Source: Salminus brasiliensis
Taxonomy: Eukaryota > Chordata > Actinopteri > Characiformes > Bryconidae
Direction of reading: 5' to 3'
Length of the DNA stretch: 64,000 nucleotides
Assembly (NCBI RefSeq): GCF_030463535.1
Contig: NC_132892.1
Location: 35,319,049 to 35,383,048 of the forward strand
This document shows, one piece after another, positions 12,338 through 22,980 of the stretch; positions within the stretch are counted from its first letter, which is position 1, and every line of letters starts with the position of its first letter. Under the pieces are notes generated by a model. That model ran no database searches, had not been told where the DNA came from, and saw nothing but the letters and a program-made list of their open reading frames with translations. A program made the translations under genes and the position numbers.

Positions 12338-12395
12338 GAATTTCCCCACTGTGGGACTAATAAAGGATTATCTTATCTTATCTTATTACCCAGCT
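12338..12395 (+). mobile_element. Non-LTR retroelement tail with TCTTA repeats
   Basis: CCCCACTGTGGGACTAATAAAGG followed by (TTATC)n, a 3' end typical of fish LINE/SINE elements. It truncates intron 1 of lectin copy 1. The interval 12395-13250 shows no exon that I can support. Confidence 0.55.
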
Positions 12396-13397
12396 CAGTA
12401 AAACTCATTAATCAATCATTAGATCTGGGTTCGAACAGTCTGCCCTTCACAGTGAGCATGGAGGTAGTATACTCCACCATCTGACTGACAAGAGCCTTAT
12501 AGATAAACCCAGTAAAACCTATCACCTATTCATCTATAATGATGTATCCTAATGTCCTCGTGAACTGACCAACCCCACATTTGAAAGCATTGGGGACTGT
12601 GGGGATCTTTGTGAAAGCTGTGTAAGTGGGTTCTAGAAGGAACTTTATTTTCCAATGTTCAATTTCAATGTTCCAGACCCAGAAGATGCCCTCGTGCAGT
12701 ACCTCCAGGTTTTCAGGCTACAATTGTCCTCGTAATCGGATCAAATTGAGTCTAATCCAAATCATTTTGTGGAGGGGAAACTCGGCTACGAAGCTCTGGT
12801 GAAGTGAACACATTGGGTGCTTGTAAGGCTATCAGGTAAGACTTCATAGCCGAGATGCCAACCAACCTAAGATCCTCACAACCACCTGACGCATCTGCTT
12901 CACCAGAGCTTCATAACCGAGCCATTTCTCTGGGGAAGGATATTCTGGTGTTGGTTGCAGATGTACAGTTTCTATGGTGGATGTTTTACATTTAATGTCT
13001 TCAACAACGTCTTGAATGACGCAAGTCCTCTTCTCTGGAAGGTGGTGGATAGAAGCTAGATGGAGCTCCACAGGAGTGTTCGTCTTCATCCAGAGCAGAT
13101 TACACTACTCACTGTGGGGGTACTCTAGATCAGTGAATCTAATGTAGCACTCAAAGTTCTACGCCAAATCAGCAAAGATGGCCACCCCACTCTGTTTATT
13201 GGAAAATCAGCTTAAATAGGTTTGCATGGGCTTTACGGGCTTTTGAGTGTGGTCTTGTTTGAGTGTGGTCATGTTTGTATTGATGAAAGGCAAACATGAC
13301 TCATTAGATTCTCCCATCCCTGACTGGTCTTCACTGGCTCTGACTCCACCCTTACATCTCCTCATCCTCATATTCACTCTTTACCTCCTTCATGAAC

Positions 13398-13406
13398 TAT
13401 ATATAA
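13398..13406 (+). promoter_or_regulatory. TATA box, lectin copy 2
   Basis: TATATATAA followed by CCTGCCCCAGAC, about 75 bases before the ATG. The same arrangement is found in copies 3 and 4. The preceding 150 bases (ATGTTTGTATT..., CACTGGCTCTGACTCCACCC) are also conserved between copies, marking a shared proximal promoter. Confidence 0.7.
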
Positions 13407-13479
13407 CCTGCCCCAGACCAGCTAGTTGGGTCAGCATTGCAGTTTTCGTTGAGACGAACACTGACGCTCACTGAAGACC

Positions 13480-15388
13480 ATGGAGGGAACGGCGGTCCTC
13501 TTTGTGCTCATGAACATCTGGACAACCTCTCTGGGTGAGTGAGTGTGAGGATGCTCAGTTTAGCCATCTAACCACCTATCTAGACCTTCAGAGATGATCC
13601 TAGAAGCTGGACTGTCTCTCAAGCTGTTCCTGCATTCTTACAAATTGGGTTCATCAAATATGTAACCATGACAACTGGTGGTGCAAATGGCTCTTTGCCT
13701 GATTAAAGAGTTCTTCTGATTGGTCCTGATTGGTGTTCCTCTGCTGTTCTTCTAGCTCTGGAGTGTAGGGTGGTTTCCGGCAGCCTGAAGCAGATAGACG
13801 CTGGGAACGGTCAGGTGTTCGGTACCAACTCCAAAGATGAGATCTTCACCCTGTACAGTGGAGCCTGGGCACAGATTCCTGGATCTCTGAAGCACGTCAG
13901 TGTGGGACCTGCTGGCGTCTGGGGCGTCAATTCAGGCAATTACATCTTCAGACTTCAGGGAGGAGACTGGGTTCCTGTTAATGGTGAGCTGGTCTTTATA
14001 TATATACATATAATTACATTACATATAATAATATATTACATATAATAAATAGAGATGTTTGAGGATCATCTGTTTCTACCTTTTTGTCCGTCTTCAATTC
14101 TAAGGCCTGCTGAAACAGGTCGACGCTGGTGGAGTGAGCTCCCCAGCAGGAGCCAACATGTTTGATGACATCTACTGCCTACCTGGGGGTCAAGGTGGTT
14201 CCTGGACAAATATCCCAGGAAAGCTGAAGCACTACAGCTGTGGGCCGAACAGCTGCTGGGGGGTGAACGCAGGAAACCTTATCTTCATTATGAAGGTACG
14301 GTGTGTTTACTGACTTGGAGTGGCTTGGAGTGTAATGTTCTCAGTACTAGGGCACTAGTACTAACAATACCACCTTTCCTCTGACAGAGTGGGGTTCGAC
14401 TCCCTGATCAGCTGAGCCCACCACTCTACACCAGTGCCCCAGTCCTTGGGCACGACTCTTAACTCTCTCCTACTCAAAGTCTTCTTTGATTCACCAACTG
14501 TTTTGACCATTTCAGCTAGAAATGAGTTCTTAAAACCCACTTACACCACAAGGTTACAAGGTTTTTAGGACAATTCTGACACTTCCCAGGGTTTTCTTTT
14601 TGGGATGTGTTCAGTTTAGGTGGACTGAGAACAATTCTGATGTAGACTTTCTGTTAGGACGTTCCTCAGCAACCCATTTAAGAACATTCTTAGAAAGATA
14701 CGGGTGTTGATGTCCACGGGTCATTCTCGAATCAGAAGGTTTTTACTATGGTATCCCTCAAAGAACCCTTTTAACTTTAGCATTTTAGCATGTACCTTTT
14801 TTTGTACCTGTGCAACATGACTCAAATGTAGATTGTCTCTGGATAACAGCATTGGCTAAATGCCATAAATGTTAATGTAAATGTACTGCTCTGAAACAAG
14901 TGGTGGCGCCCCTGGCCTCATATTGGACAACGTGAGGAGATGTTCTGAAAAAGTGTATGAATGAGGTGTAACCTGGTGGGTAGTAAATCTACTCTGCTGT
15001 ATTTCAGGGCGTGACTTCAACCAACTGTGCCGGCTCCTTAAAGTGGGAGCAGGTATCTGGATTTCTCTCCATGATTGAAGTTTCAACTGATGGAAATGTT
15101 CATGGGGTCAATTCCAATGGAGATATCTTTGTCAGGTACCTTTTATGGACTACTTTTCATTGGGTGCAGTGAAGGAAAATAGAGGTAGCCTGTGTAACTC
15201 GTAGGAAATAAGGTTATCTATGAACCGTCTGATTGGTATCTTGCAGGGAAGGTATATCTCTGAGCAACCCTACCGGCACTGGGTGGCGCCAAATCCAGTT
15301 CTGGCAGAAAGTCAAGCACGTTTCCTACGATCTCGGCCACCTGTGGCTCATCGGCACAGATAACAGCATCATGGACTGCACTGAGTAA
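13480..15388 (+). CDS. Fish-egg lectin, copy 2 (intact, 5 exons)
   Basis: Secreted tectonin-repeat beta-propeller lectin of the fish-egg lectin family, known to bind sugars and bacterial lipopolysaccharide in eggs and serum. Exons: 13480-13534, 13756-13983, 14105-14295, 15008-15135 and 15247-15388, all with GT-AG borders and matching phases (1, 1, 0, 2), giving 247 codons plus TAA. Residues 1-18 are a hydrophobic signal peptide (MEGTAVLFVLMNIW...). Exons 2-5 carry about five tectonin blades with the recurrent pattern VFGxNSKDEIF, VWGVNSGNYIF, CWGVNAGN and HGVNSNGDIF. Conserved cysteines lie in ECRV, CLP, SCGPNSCW, NCAG and the C-terminal DCTE. The start is the only ATG after a TATA box at 13398-13406, and it is shared with copies 3 and 4. 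This copy has the most distinct signal peptide of the three intact genes. Family assignment is from recognition of the repeat; sugar specificity cannot be read from sequence. Confidence 0.9.
14820..14880 (+). mobile_element. Fragment of CR1-like LINE 3' end in lectin copy 2 intron 3
   Basis: TCTCTGGATAACAGCATTGGCTAAATGCCATAAATG resembles the terminal sequence of the LINE fragments ending near 34857, 45885 and 51768. Confidence 0.5.
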
Positions 15389-15589
15389 AGGCAGGGAGGT
15401 CTCCTCTACAGCCCATAAGTGAGGTCCAGATCCGGCCTGTCTTACAGACTCAGAGGGAGAATCAGTAGACTCTGAGATTCCTAAAAATTCTCTAAAATCA
15501 TATTTCCTTTCCACTTTTTTCTACCATTTCCTTTGCTGCTGAATTAAACTCAGCAGTCCTGAAAATGTACTCATCTTTTTCTGAATTAA

Positions 15590-15595
15590 AATAAA
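15590..15595 (+). terminator. Poly(A) signal, lectin copy 2
   Basis: AATAAA about 200 bases after the stop, followed by TTTGATTCTGGCAA. Copies 3 and 4 have ATTAAA at the equivalent place (22922-22927 and 32360-32365). Confidence 0.55.
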
Positions 15596-15929
15596 TTTGA
15601 TTCTGGCAAAATATGCTGTGTGTTTTAATTGTGGCAACAAAACATTAAAATAAGCTTTATTTAAACTAACAAACATGAGGGGTTTATTAAGGTCTTCATT
15701 TTTCTTCAATAAAGCCTTAATTAGGCATTATTATTATTATTTTTATTATTATTAATAATAATAAAAACTTTATTTATAAAGCACTTTGCTACATGTAATG
15801 CAGCTCACTGTGCTTCTTAGCATAAGATAATAAACAATGAAACATCAGAAACAAAGAAAATGTATATAAATATATATAAAAAGCCGTACAGAAACTGTTT
15901 ACAGACAGATGAAAATAGAATACATTAAA

Positions 15930-16360
15930 AATGTATGTCCAAAAGTTTGTGGACACCCCTTCTAACGAATGCATTCAGCTAGTTGCACTCATTGCTGACA
16001 CAGATGTGCAAATGCACACACACCGCTTGTCTATTCCCTGTAGAGAAGAAGTACTGCCAATAGAATAGGACTCTCTGCAGCAGATAATCCTGAACCTATT
16101 GGCTAGAGGGGTATAATAAAGCCCCCCAGCATTGAGGAGCTGTGGAGCAGTGGAAGAACTGTGTTCTCTGGAATGATGGTGGTGGAGGAGCTCCATCCAG
16201 TACTTTTTGATGGGATGAGTTGAGGAGTTGTGGAGGATAATCCTGACCTCAGTAACACTCTTGTCACTGCATGCAATCAAACCCTCACAACAATGCTCCT
16301 CTAAAACCTAGTAGAAAGTCTTCTTTTCTGGACAGTGGAGACAGTTACTCTGACACAGGT
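15930..16360 (+). mobile_element. MITE-like element, copy c
   Basis: Starts TGTCCAAAAGTTTGTGGACACC and contains the family landmarks; the right end is lost near 16360. The preceding 15600-15930 is AT-rich with an (ATT)n run and no gene. Confidence 0.7.
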
Positions 16361-17324
16361 TTCAGAAGGCAGTGTTGGGCGCCTGATGAATATCTGTTGG
16401 TAAAGTGTTCCAGAGGTTTGGTGCAAAGTGGTCTTTACTACTACAACATTTTTAGCACATACATGAACAACAGAGGCAACCCTTTAGTTTCCAGCTTTCC
16501 TTCAGAGATGGAGCTTCACATTTCTAGACAGACCAGTAGAGAAAATCTCTGATACTGCACTGCACTGGCGGACGGAGCTCTGTGTGAGGGGTTGTAAAAG
16601 TGCTTCAGCTCCACTAGAGGGCACCGGAGATTCAGCGCCTACCTCTTTTCCACTTTACAGGTTTACAAACATAAATGGTTCAAATATTGACTTAAAGTAA
16701 AACACTGAATTTAGATCAGCATTATCATTTCAGATCATGCTCTTGATTTTGCATCTTTTTCCTGGATTGTTTCAGGCTAAAATGCCTGATTTTGCTGCAT
16801 ACAGCAACATTTTAAACAGTATTATTAAATATAGTTTAGTGAGTTCCCATCAACAACAAACAGACAAACTGGTAATCACATGACCTCTGAACCAAGAATA
16901 AACAGAACTGATAGATCATTTACATCCCAAAATTACAAATAAATTTAGGACTGTTCAGAAAATCTGTATTAAAATAAAATACTAAAACATCCAGTTTCAT
17001 TAAAAATCTGACCAGTCTGACTAATCAAGCCCAGGGGCAGGTTCTGTCTGATAAGTGGGGTCAATTATCTTCTCTGACATTTGCGTAGCACCTTTTTTGA
17101 TGATTTTCGGCTTGTTAAGGTAAATTTCTGATGATCATAAGCAGAGTTTTGATATGATCGATTCGCCCTGTCCCATGATGAAAGTTCTACTGGGGCATGC
17201 TAATGTCCACACTGGCAGTGGTTCAGTTTTCTATCCAGATGTAAACACAGCATCACTCTCACTTGTGAGTCTTTCCTTCTTGTTTTTCTATCTCTGAAGA
17301 TTACTGAAGATACACACAGCTCTG
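16361..17324. other. Gene-free interval
   Basis: No exon recognised. The segment GGTAATCACATGACCTCTGAACCAAGAA at about 16872 recurs at 23230 and 23825, showing low-copy local duplication downstream of the lectin genes. Confidence 0.5.
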
Positions 17325-17902
17325 AAAAAAATTAGGAGAACAATTTGATTTCCTAAATCTGCATCGTCTCTACATGTCTGGTAGCCGTTGTATTCCAGGT
17401 ATTTCATCAAACAGAGCTGAGATATCTGAATGTGAGACTAGTGGAGAGGTGATTCGGTGCTTGAATGGTTCTAGATAAATCATTATAGTTATGCTGTAAA
17501 TTCTATAAAACTGTAAAAGTGTGTCTACAGCCTGCAGAAAACTCTCACATCTTAATGAGCTGTTCCAGTTTGGAATGTAATTGTACTGGTTGTAATGTGA
17601 TATCAGAGAGGGCAGGACTCTGGTACTGTACTGAAGTAGAGCTCTGCAGTACCTGTACTTTACTTCAGGACTTTTCATTCTACTCTCTATAATATTAGTG
17701 CTTAGGTCTGTGTGTGAAGCTCTTCAGTCTGAAACATGCCACACAACGATAGAAACTGATCGATCGATTGATTGATTGATTGATGTAATAAAAGTTAGCC
17801 ATGAGGCATTTCTACAACACAACTGATATTTGATATTTAGCAAAAACAAAAACACAGTGTTTCTCTATGTTTCCCCACAAGGAGGTGCTGTCTTGCTCTG
17901 AC

Positions 17903-17938
<36 letters not shown>

Positions 17939-18410
17939 TAAATATTTATAACACCATTCCTTCACAACATAACTTCTGTCACACAACAGCAATGTGAAAG
18001 ACTAGTGGAGAGCCGGCCAGGACATGAGAGCTGTGATTGGCTATTTAAACACAGTTCTAATATCTAATATCTAATATCTAACCTTATTATTTCATCATAG
18101 TGATTTCTGAAAGCTCTCAGAGTTCAGATATTAGAACTGTGTTTAAATCTGAAAAATAACTTATTTTATTATAATTATTATCATCTCTTCTTTAAATTTT
18201 TTGAGTAGTTTTTTTTTTTTGCAAATAAATAAATAAATGCTCTAAATAATAAATGTTTTTATTTGGATGGAATTTAGAGGAAATGCTGTCCATGGTTTAT
18301 GAAATACAACGCAAATATTATTATCCCTAAAACACACTGCCTATAAATAGTAAAAGCAGAGAAACTAATCATGTAGGGTGGTCTCTTTATTTTTCCTGGA
18401 GGTGTATGTG
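17325..18410. mobile_element. Possible ~1.1 kb DNA element with inverted ends
   Basis: ACAGCTCTGAAAAAAATTAGG at the left and the complementary type TTTTTCCTGGAGGTGTA at the right form imperfect inverted ends of a common fish transposon type. The interior holds (GATT)n at 17757-17783, (AAT)n at 17906-17938 and a perfect inverted repeat (see 18043). No transposase frame remains. Confidence 0.45.
18043..18148. repeat. Perfect 23-bp inverted repeat, 60-base loop
   Basis: Left arm 18043-18065 (ATTTAAACACAGTTCTAATA...) and right arm 18126-18148 are exact reverse complements. The loop begins with ATATCTA repeats. Such arms can form a stable hairpin in RNA or a cruciform in DNA. Confidence 0.85.
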
Positions 18411-18426
18411 TCCATTTTTCAACATA

Positions 18427-18457
<31 letters not shown>

Positions 18458-18463
18458 ACACAC
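18427..18463. repeat. Poly-C run with (AC)n
   Basis: Seventeen C in a row followed by an AC tract. The interval 18465-19200 is AT-rich and shows no gene. Confidence 0.9.
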
Positions 18464-19489
18464 TTTATAAAAATGTCACCTTTATCAAGGTATGCAAGGA
18501 AGGCATCAATGGATTGGTCACAGTCTTTCACTGTACAACAGAGAGAGGTTTAGAAGTGAAGACCTGTGTTACGTTCTAGGAAGATACAAGTAAGATACAT
18601 ACAGATACATACATGGGTGGTGAAAATCAAGACCCTCATTAACCAAACTCTCAGTTTCTAATCCTGATGTTCTGGAAATGACACTGTGATAAATTCAGAA
18701 GGTAAGGATGAAAGCAGATGGGTATCATTCTGTTATTAATATATTACAAAGCCAAAGAAGCACTAAAACAGTGTTTCAGTAAATTATATTTCATATAATG
18801 TTATTTTATGTAATTTATATAGTTTATATAAATTAATTATAAAACAGCATTTCAGTAAAATATATATAAAACTCAGTATTTTATTTAATTTTTTACTGTG
18901 CATAAAATCTAAGATTAAAAAGTGTACGACTTGATGCTGCAGTTCTACCATAAACCCTTATTTGCTGACCATGTGCAATCTGATCACAGATGGCTAGATG
19001 GCACAGATGGATACAGATGGCTGTAGCATTTTATGGATTAAAGTCAGATGCTGGACACACTTTCACCACTCTGAAGTCACTCTAGAGCCCAGTTCCCCTT
19101 TTCAAATTCCTATAGGGGTTCAGATTCATACCAGTGAGGGACTGAGGAAGCTGGATCTAAGAGCACAGTGTGTTTTCTAGTGTGTTTATGTTAATCTTGG
19201 CCAGAAAGAGTATCAGGTGTATCAGGAACTGGAACACAGGCACATCCATCTCAGAAGACACCATTTCCATCTCAGAAATATCCAGCATCTCCCAGATCCA
19301 GTATGTAAAGTTAGCACTGTCTTAAAAACAAATATTAATACTGCAGTGCAAATAAGAAACAAGGAAATGAGAAGATGGCTAATATGCCTAAGAACAACAA
19401 CAGTCTGGGATTGGTGAACTACTGGAAGCATAAAGATAAGACATGAATGCAAATACAACCAGCTTGAGGAAGAAGAGCAAAAGGCTAGA

Positions 19490-19868
19490 GGAGCCCTGCC
19501 AATAGAATAGGACTCTCTGCAGCAGATCAACATCATGACCCTATTGGCACCATGCTGCCTAATAATGCCAGGCGTGGGCTAGAGGGGTGTAAAGCCCCCC
19601 AGCATTGAGCTGTGGAGCAGTGGAAGAACTGTGTTCTCTGGAATGATGGTGGAGGAGCTCCATCCAGTACTTTTGGGATGAGTTGGGAGGAGGCTGAGTG
19701 TTCATCACTGCCATCACTAATGCTCTTGTCGCTGAATGCAATCAAATCATCACAGCAGCACTTGATGTTCAGTGCTAGTCCAACAAAGCAGGATCAACTT
19801 ATTTTAAAACCTTCAGTTTCAGAAGCAATGAATGAGCAGGTGTCCCAATACTTTTGTTTATATAGTCT
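19490..19868 (+). mobile_element. MITE-like element, copy d (5'-truncated)
   Basis: Begins inside the family sequence (GCCAATAGAATAGGACTCTC) and ends with GTGTCCCAATACTTTTG and TATATAGTCT. Confidence 0.7.
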
Positions 19869-19979
19869 ACCTGGCACTTGGTTGAATGTATTGGTCTAAA
19901 ACCTGGATTCATATCCTTCTTCACAGCTTTTCTGAAAGAAGAAACTTGCTGTTTAACAGTCTCCCCCTCAGTCTACTAA

Positions 19980-20110
19980 GACTGTGGAGCTGGAAATGGC
20001 AGAAGAAACAAGAGGCCTGCTGGTCATAACCTTCTTCCACCTGCTCTTCAGCCTTGGAGCACTTGGGGCACTGACTCAGTCGGATGACCTCTTTAACTTG
20101 ACCAAAGGGT
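19980..20110 (+). pseudogene. Relic of an rdh8 last exon
   Basis: The text GAAATGGCAGAAGAAACA, then GAGGCCTGCTGGTC, then TTCCACCTGCTCTTCAGCCTTGG, lines up with the last exon of the gene ending at 60307 (GAAAATGGCAGATGAAACAG, GGAGGCCTGTCGGTC, TACCACCTGCTCTTCAACCTGG). In translation it is MAEETRGLLVITFFHLLFSLG against [21 protein letters not shown]. No other rdh8 exon is found nearby, so it is a stranded fragment 1.1 kb upstream of lectin copy 3. The sequence that follows it (about 20150-20250) recurs at 29550-29660 upstream of lectin copy 4. Confidence 0.65.
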
Positions 20111-21125
20111 TATGGCTTAAAACCAGAGCTCTTCTGACCAACGTGACATGGTTGAAACATCTCCCAAGAGACAACCCCCCATCCAGCAAAGATGTAAACA
20201 CAGTGTCCTGTTGGGTGGAGGATCAAGCAGATTCCCTGACCAATTAATGTTTGGAGACTTTTACCTGTTCTTCCTTACAAAGGGTTCTAGTTCTCTGAGG
20301 TTCTTTGGTTGTCTTGCTGCTCCACTTTAAGGTCTATCCACAGATTTTAGTATGTTATGCTTTAGTAATGTAATTTTTTGTGAGGATACAAAAATTGATT
20401 CTTCTAATGACTCTTCCATGAAGATCATATTAGAGCAGGTGTTGCTGCACAGTAGAACAGTGCAGCAGTTCTCTCTGAACATTTTATTGTCTTCTAGACA
20501 TTAAGTTGACCTCCACCATTCCTGTTAATCACCTTTTTCCAATTACACTGTAAACTAGTGAACCCGCTACGTGAAAATGTTTTGCTTATATATCTTCTTA
20601 TAGTCTTCTCCTGCTTTAGGTCATCTGTGATGTTAATGTTCAGAGTGCTCAGCAGCTGCTTAGAGGGGTCCATGGCTGCTAATCGTTGAGGCAAGGCTGG
20701 GGAGCTTTGAAATTTGTCCTAAGGATGACTGTGAACAAGCCATAACCCTCTGGTCAGAGATCTAAGACCTGACACTTACCCTACTGTGAAATAAAGTGAC
20801 ACTGGGGCATCGTAAGATTTTCTATTTCTTTGGAGTCAAAGACCAAAAATTAACTTTACTTTTTAATTAAAAGGTTGACATTGATTGACCTTTTAAATTG
20901 CTCTAATGCTTTCCTGTGTCCCCAGGTCTTTAGAGACGAGGTGGGTATAAGAAGAAGAGAGGACAATTCTGCATTCTGAGGGGAAAGTCCCTGAGTGAGG
21001 TTATGTTTGTATTCATAAACAGCAAACGTAACATTAACCACCCCCACTGACTGGCTTTTTCACTGGCTCTGACTCCACCCTGACACCTTCCCAACATTTT
21101 CAACATGTTCCTCCTTCATGAAGTG

Positions 21126-21132
21126 TATATAA
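21126..21132 (+). promoter_or_regulatory. TATA box, lectin copy 3
   Basis: TATATAA with CCTGCCCCAGAC downstream, 60 bases before the ATG. The upstream block GGTTATGTTTGTATTCA and CACTGGCTCTGACTCCACCC is conserved with copies 2 and 4. Confidence 0.7.
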
Positions 21133-21191
21133 CCTGCCCCAGACTTGCTAAGGAAAAGCATGATGATGAACACTGACGCTAACTGAAGACC

Positions 21192-22724
21192 ATGGACAGA
21201 GCAGTGGTCCTCTTTGTGCTCCTGAACATCTGGACAACCTGTCTGGGTGAGTGAGTATGAGGATGCTCAGTTTAGCCATCTAATCATCTAGACCTAGACC
21301 TATCTAGACCTTTATGGATATTTCTAGAAGGTAGACTCTCAAGCAGTGACACCAACACCTGTAGGTAGATGATTCTTTAAGTGTTTCCATTCTTATTGAT
21401 TATATTCCTACATTCTTGAAAATTGAGTTCTTCAATGGTTCTATTTAGAACATCGCCAAAGAACCATTTGGATCCTGATTAAAAGCGTCTTCTGATTGGT
21501 GACAAGCCAGGTTTAACTGTGGTGTTACACTGTGATCCTCACAGCTCTAGAGTGTAGATTGGTTCCAGGCAGCCTGAAGCAGATTGACGCTGGGAACAGC
21601 CAAGTGTTTGGAGTCAACTCAAAAGATGAGATCTTCACCCTGTACAATAAGGACTGGGTGCAGGTTCCTGGATCTCTGAAGCACGTCAGTGTGGGACCTG
21701 CTGGCGTCTGGGGAGTCAATTCAGGCAATAACATCTTCAAACTTCACAAAGGAGATTGGACTGTTGTAAACGGTGAGCTGGTCTCTATGTCCCTGACAGA
21801 TATTTAGCATATAATAAATGTAATATGTAGTTAACCTGTAAGGTGTTCATCTGTTTCTACCTTTTTGTCCATCTTCAATTCTAAGGTTTGCTGAAACAGG
21901 TTGACGCAGGAGGACAGGGCTCCCCAGCAGGGGTCAACATGAATGATGACATCTTCTGCCTGCCTAAGGGTCAAGGTGGTTCCTGGACGAATATCCCAGG
22001 AAAGCTGAAGTACTACAGCTGTGGGCCGTACAGCTGCTGGGGGGTGAACTCTGCAGACAACATCTTCATTATGAAGGTACGCTGAGTTCATATGCACCAG
22101 ATTAGGCTTGGGGTGTAATTGTCTCAGTACTGTGGTTAACAACATCGCCCTCCCTCCGGCAGAGTGGGGTTAAATTCCCTGGTCAGGCAAGCCCACCAAG
22201 TAAAGAACCCTTTAAAGGTTTAAAGAAGCTTCACTTGATGTGCAGATGGTAAATTGGTTTGGTAAAGTTTTAGGAAGTCTCAATCTGCTGTATTTCAGGG
22301 CGTGACTTCAACTGCTTGTGCTGGCTCCTTAAGCTGGGAGCAGGTATCGGGATCTCTTTCCATGGTTGAAGTTTCAACTGATGGAAAAGTCTATGGGGTC
22401 AATTCCAATGGAGATGTTTTTGTCAGGTATGTTTGACTGAATATTTTTCATTGGGTTTGGTGAAAGAAAATGAAGGTAGTCGGTGTAATTCATAGGAAAC
22501 AAGGCTTTGTATGAACAGTCATATCTTTGCTAGAAGATTTGTAAGACTCAGAATATGCCTTGATATGATTGGTTTCTTGCAGGGAAGATGTTTCTTTCAG
22601 CAACCCTACCGGCACTGGATGGTGCCAAGTCCCATACGCTAATAAAGTCAAGCACGTTTCCTACGATCTCGGCCACCTGTGGCTCATCGGCACAGACAAC
22701 AGCATCATGGACTGCACTGAGTAA
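21192..22724 (+). CDS. Fish-egg lectin, copy 3 (intact, 5 exons)
   Basis: Tandem paralogue of copy 2 with identical exon sizes: 21192-21246, 21545-21772, 21886-22076, 22299-22426 and 22583-22724. It encodes 247 residues starting with the signal peptide [19 protein letters not shown], followed by tectonin blades such as VFGVNSKDEIF, VWGVNSGNNIF, CWGVNSADNIF and YGVNSNGDVF, and the C-terminus GTDNSIMDCTE. All splice borders are GT-AG and the frame is open throughout. It differs from copies 2 and 4 mainly in surface positions of blade 1 (YNKDWVQ, LHKGDWT) and in the last exon (WCQVPYANK), as expected if ligand-facing residues vary. Exon 3 is almost identical to that of copy 4, so the two duplicated recently or have undergone gene conversion. 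The protein is expected to be secreted, probably from oocyte or liver by family knowledge. Confidence 0.9.
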
Positions 22725-22980
22725 AGGCAGGGAGGTCTCCTCTACAGCCCCAAAGTGAGGTCCAGATCCGGCCTGTCTTACAGACTCAGAGGGAGAATCA
22801 GTAGACTCCTCAGTAGATCAGTAGAAGTTCCTGAAATGCTTTTCTAATTTACTTTACTCCTTTGCTGCTGAATTTAACTTGATTTTCAGCAGTGCTAGAA
22901 ATGTAATTCATCTTTCTCTAAATTAAACTAAATTTGATTCTGGCAACATGTGTGTTTTTGTAATTGTCATAAACAATCAA

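Larger units (their letters stand above)
19200..22980 (+). repeat. Segmental duplication, unit 1 (lectin copy 3 with flanks)
   Basis: Shares with 28917-32400, in the same order: GGCCAGAAAG...GTATCAGGAACTGG, the AAGGAAATGAGAAGATGGCT segment, the short inverted-repeat element, the CAAGAGACAACCCCCC segment, the promoter, and the five-exon lectin gene. The spacing differs by several hundred bases through later insertions. Confidence 0.75.

Noticed and set aside
15218-15514. 98-codon - strand frame over lectin exon 5
   Set aside because: Antisense shadow; the + strand exon has conserved splice sites and paralogues.
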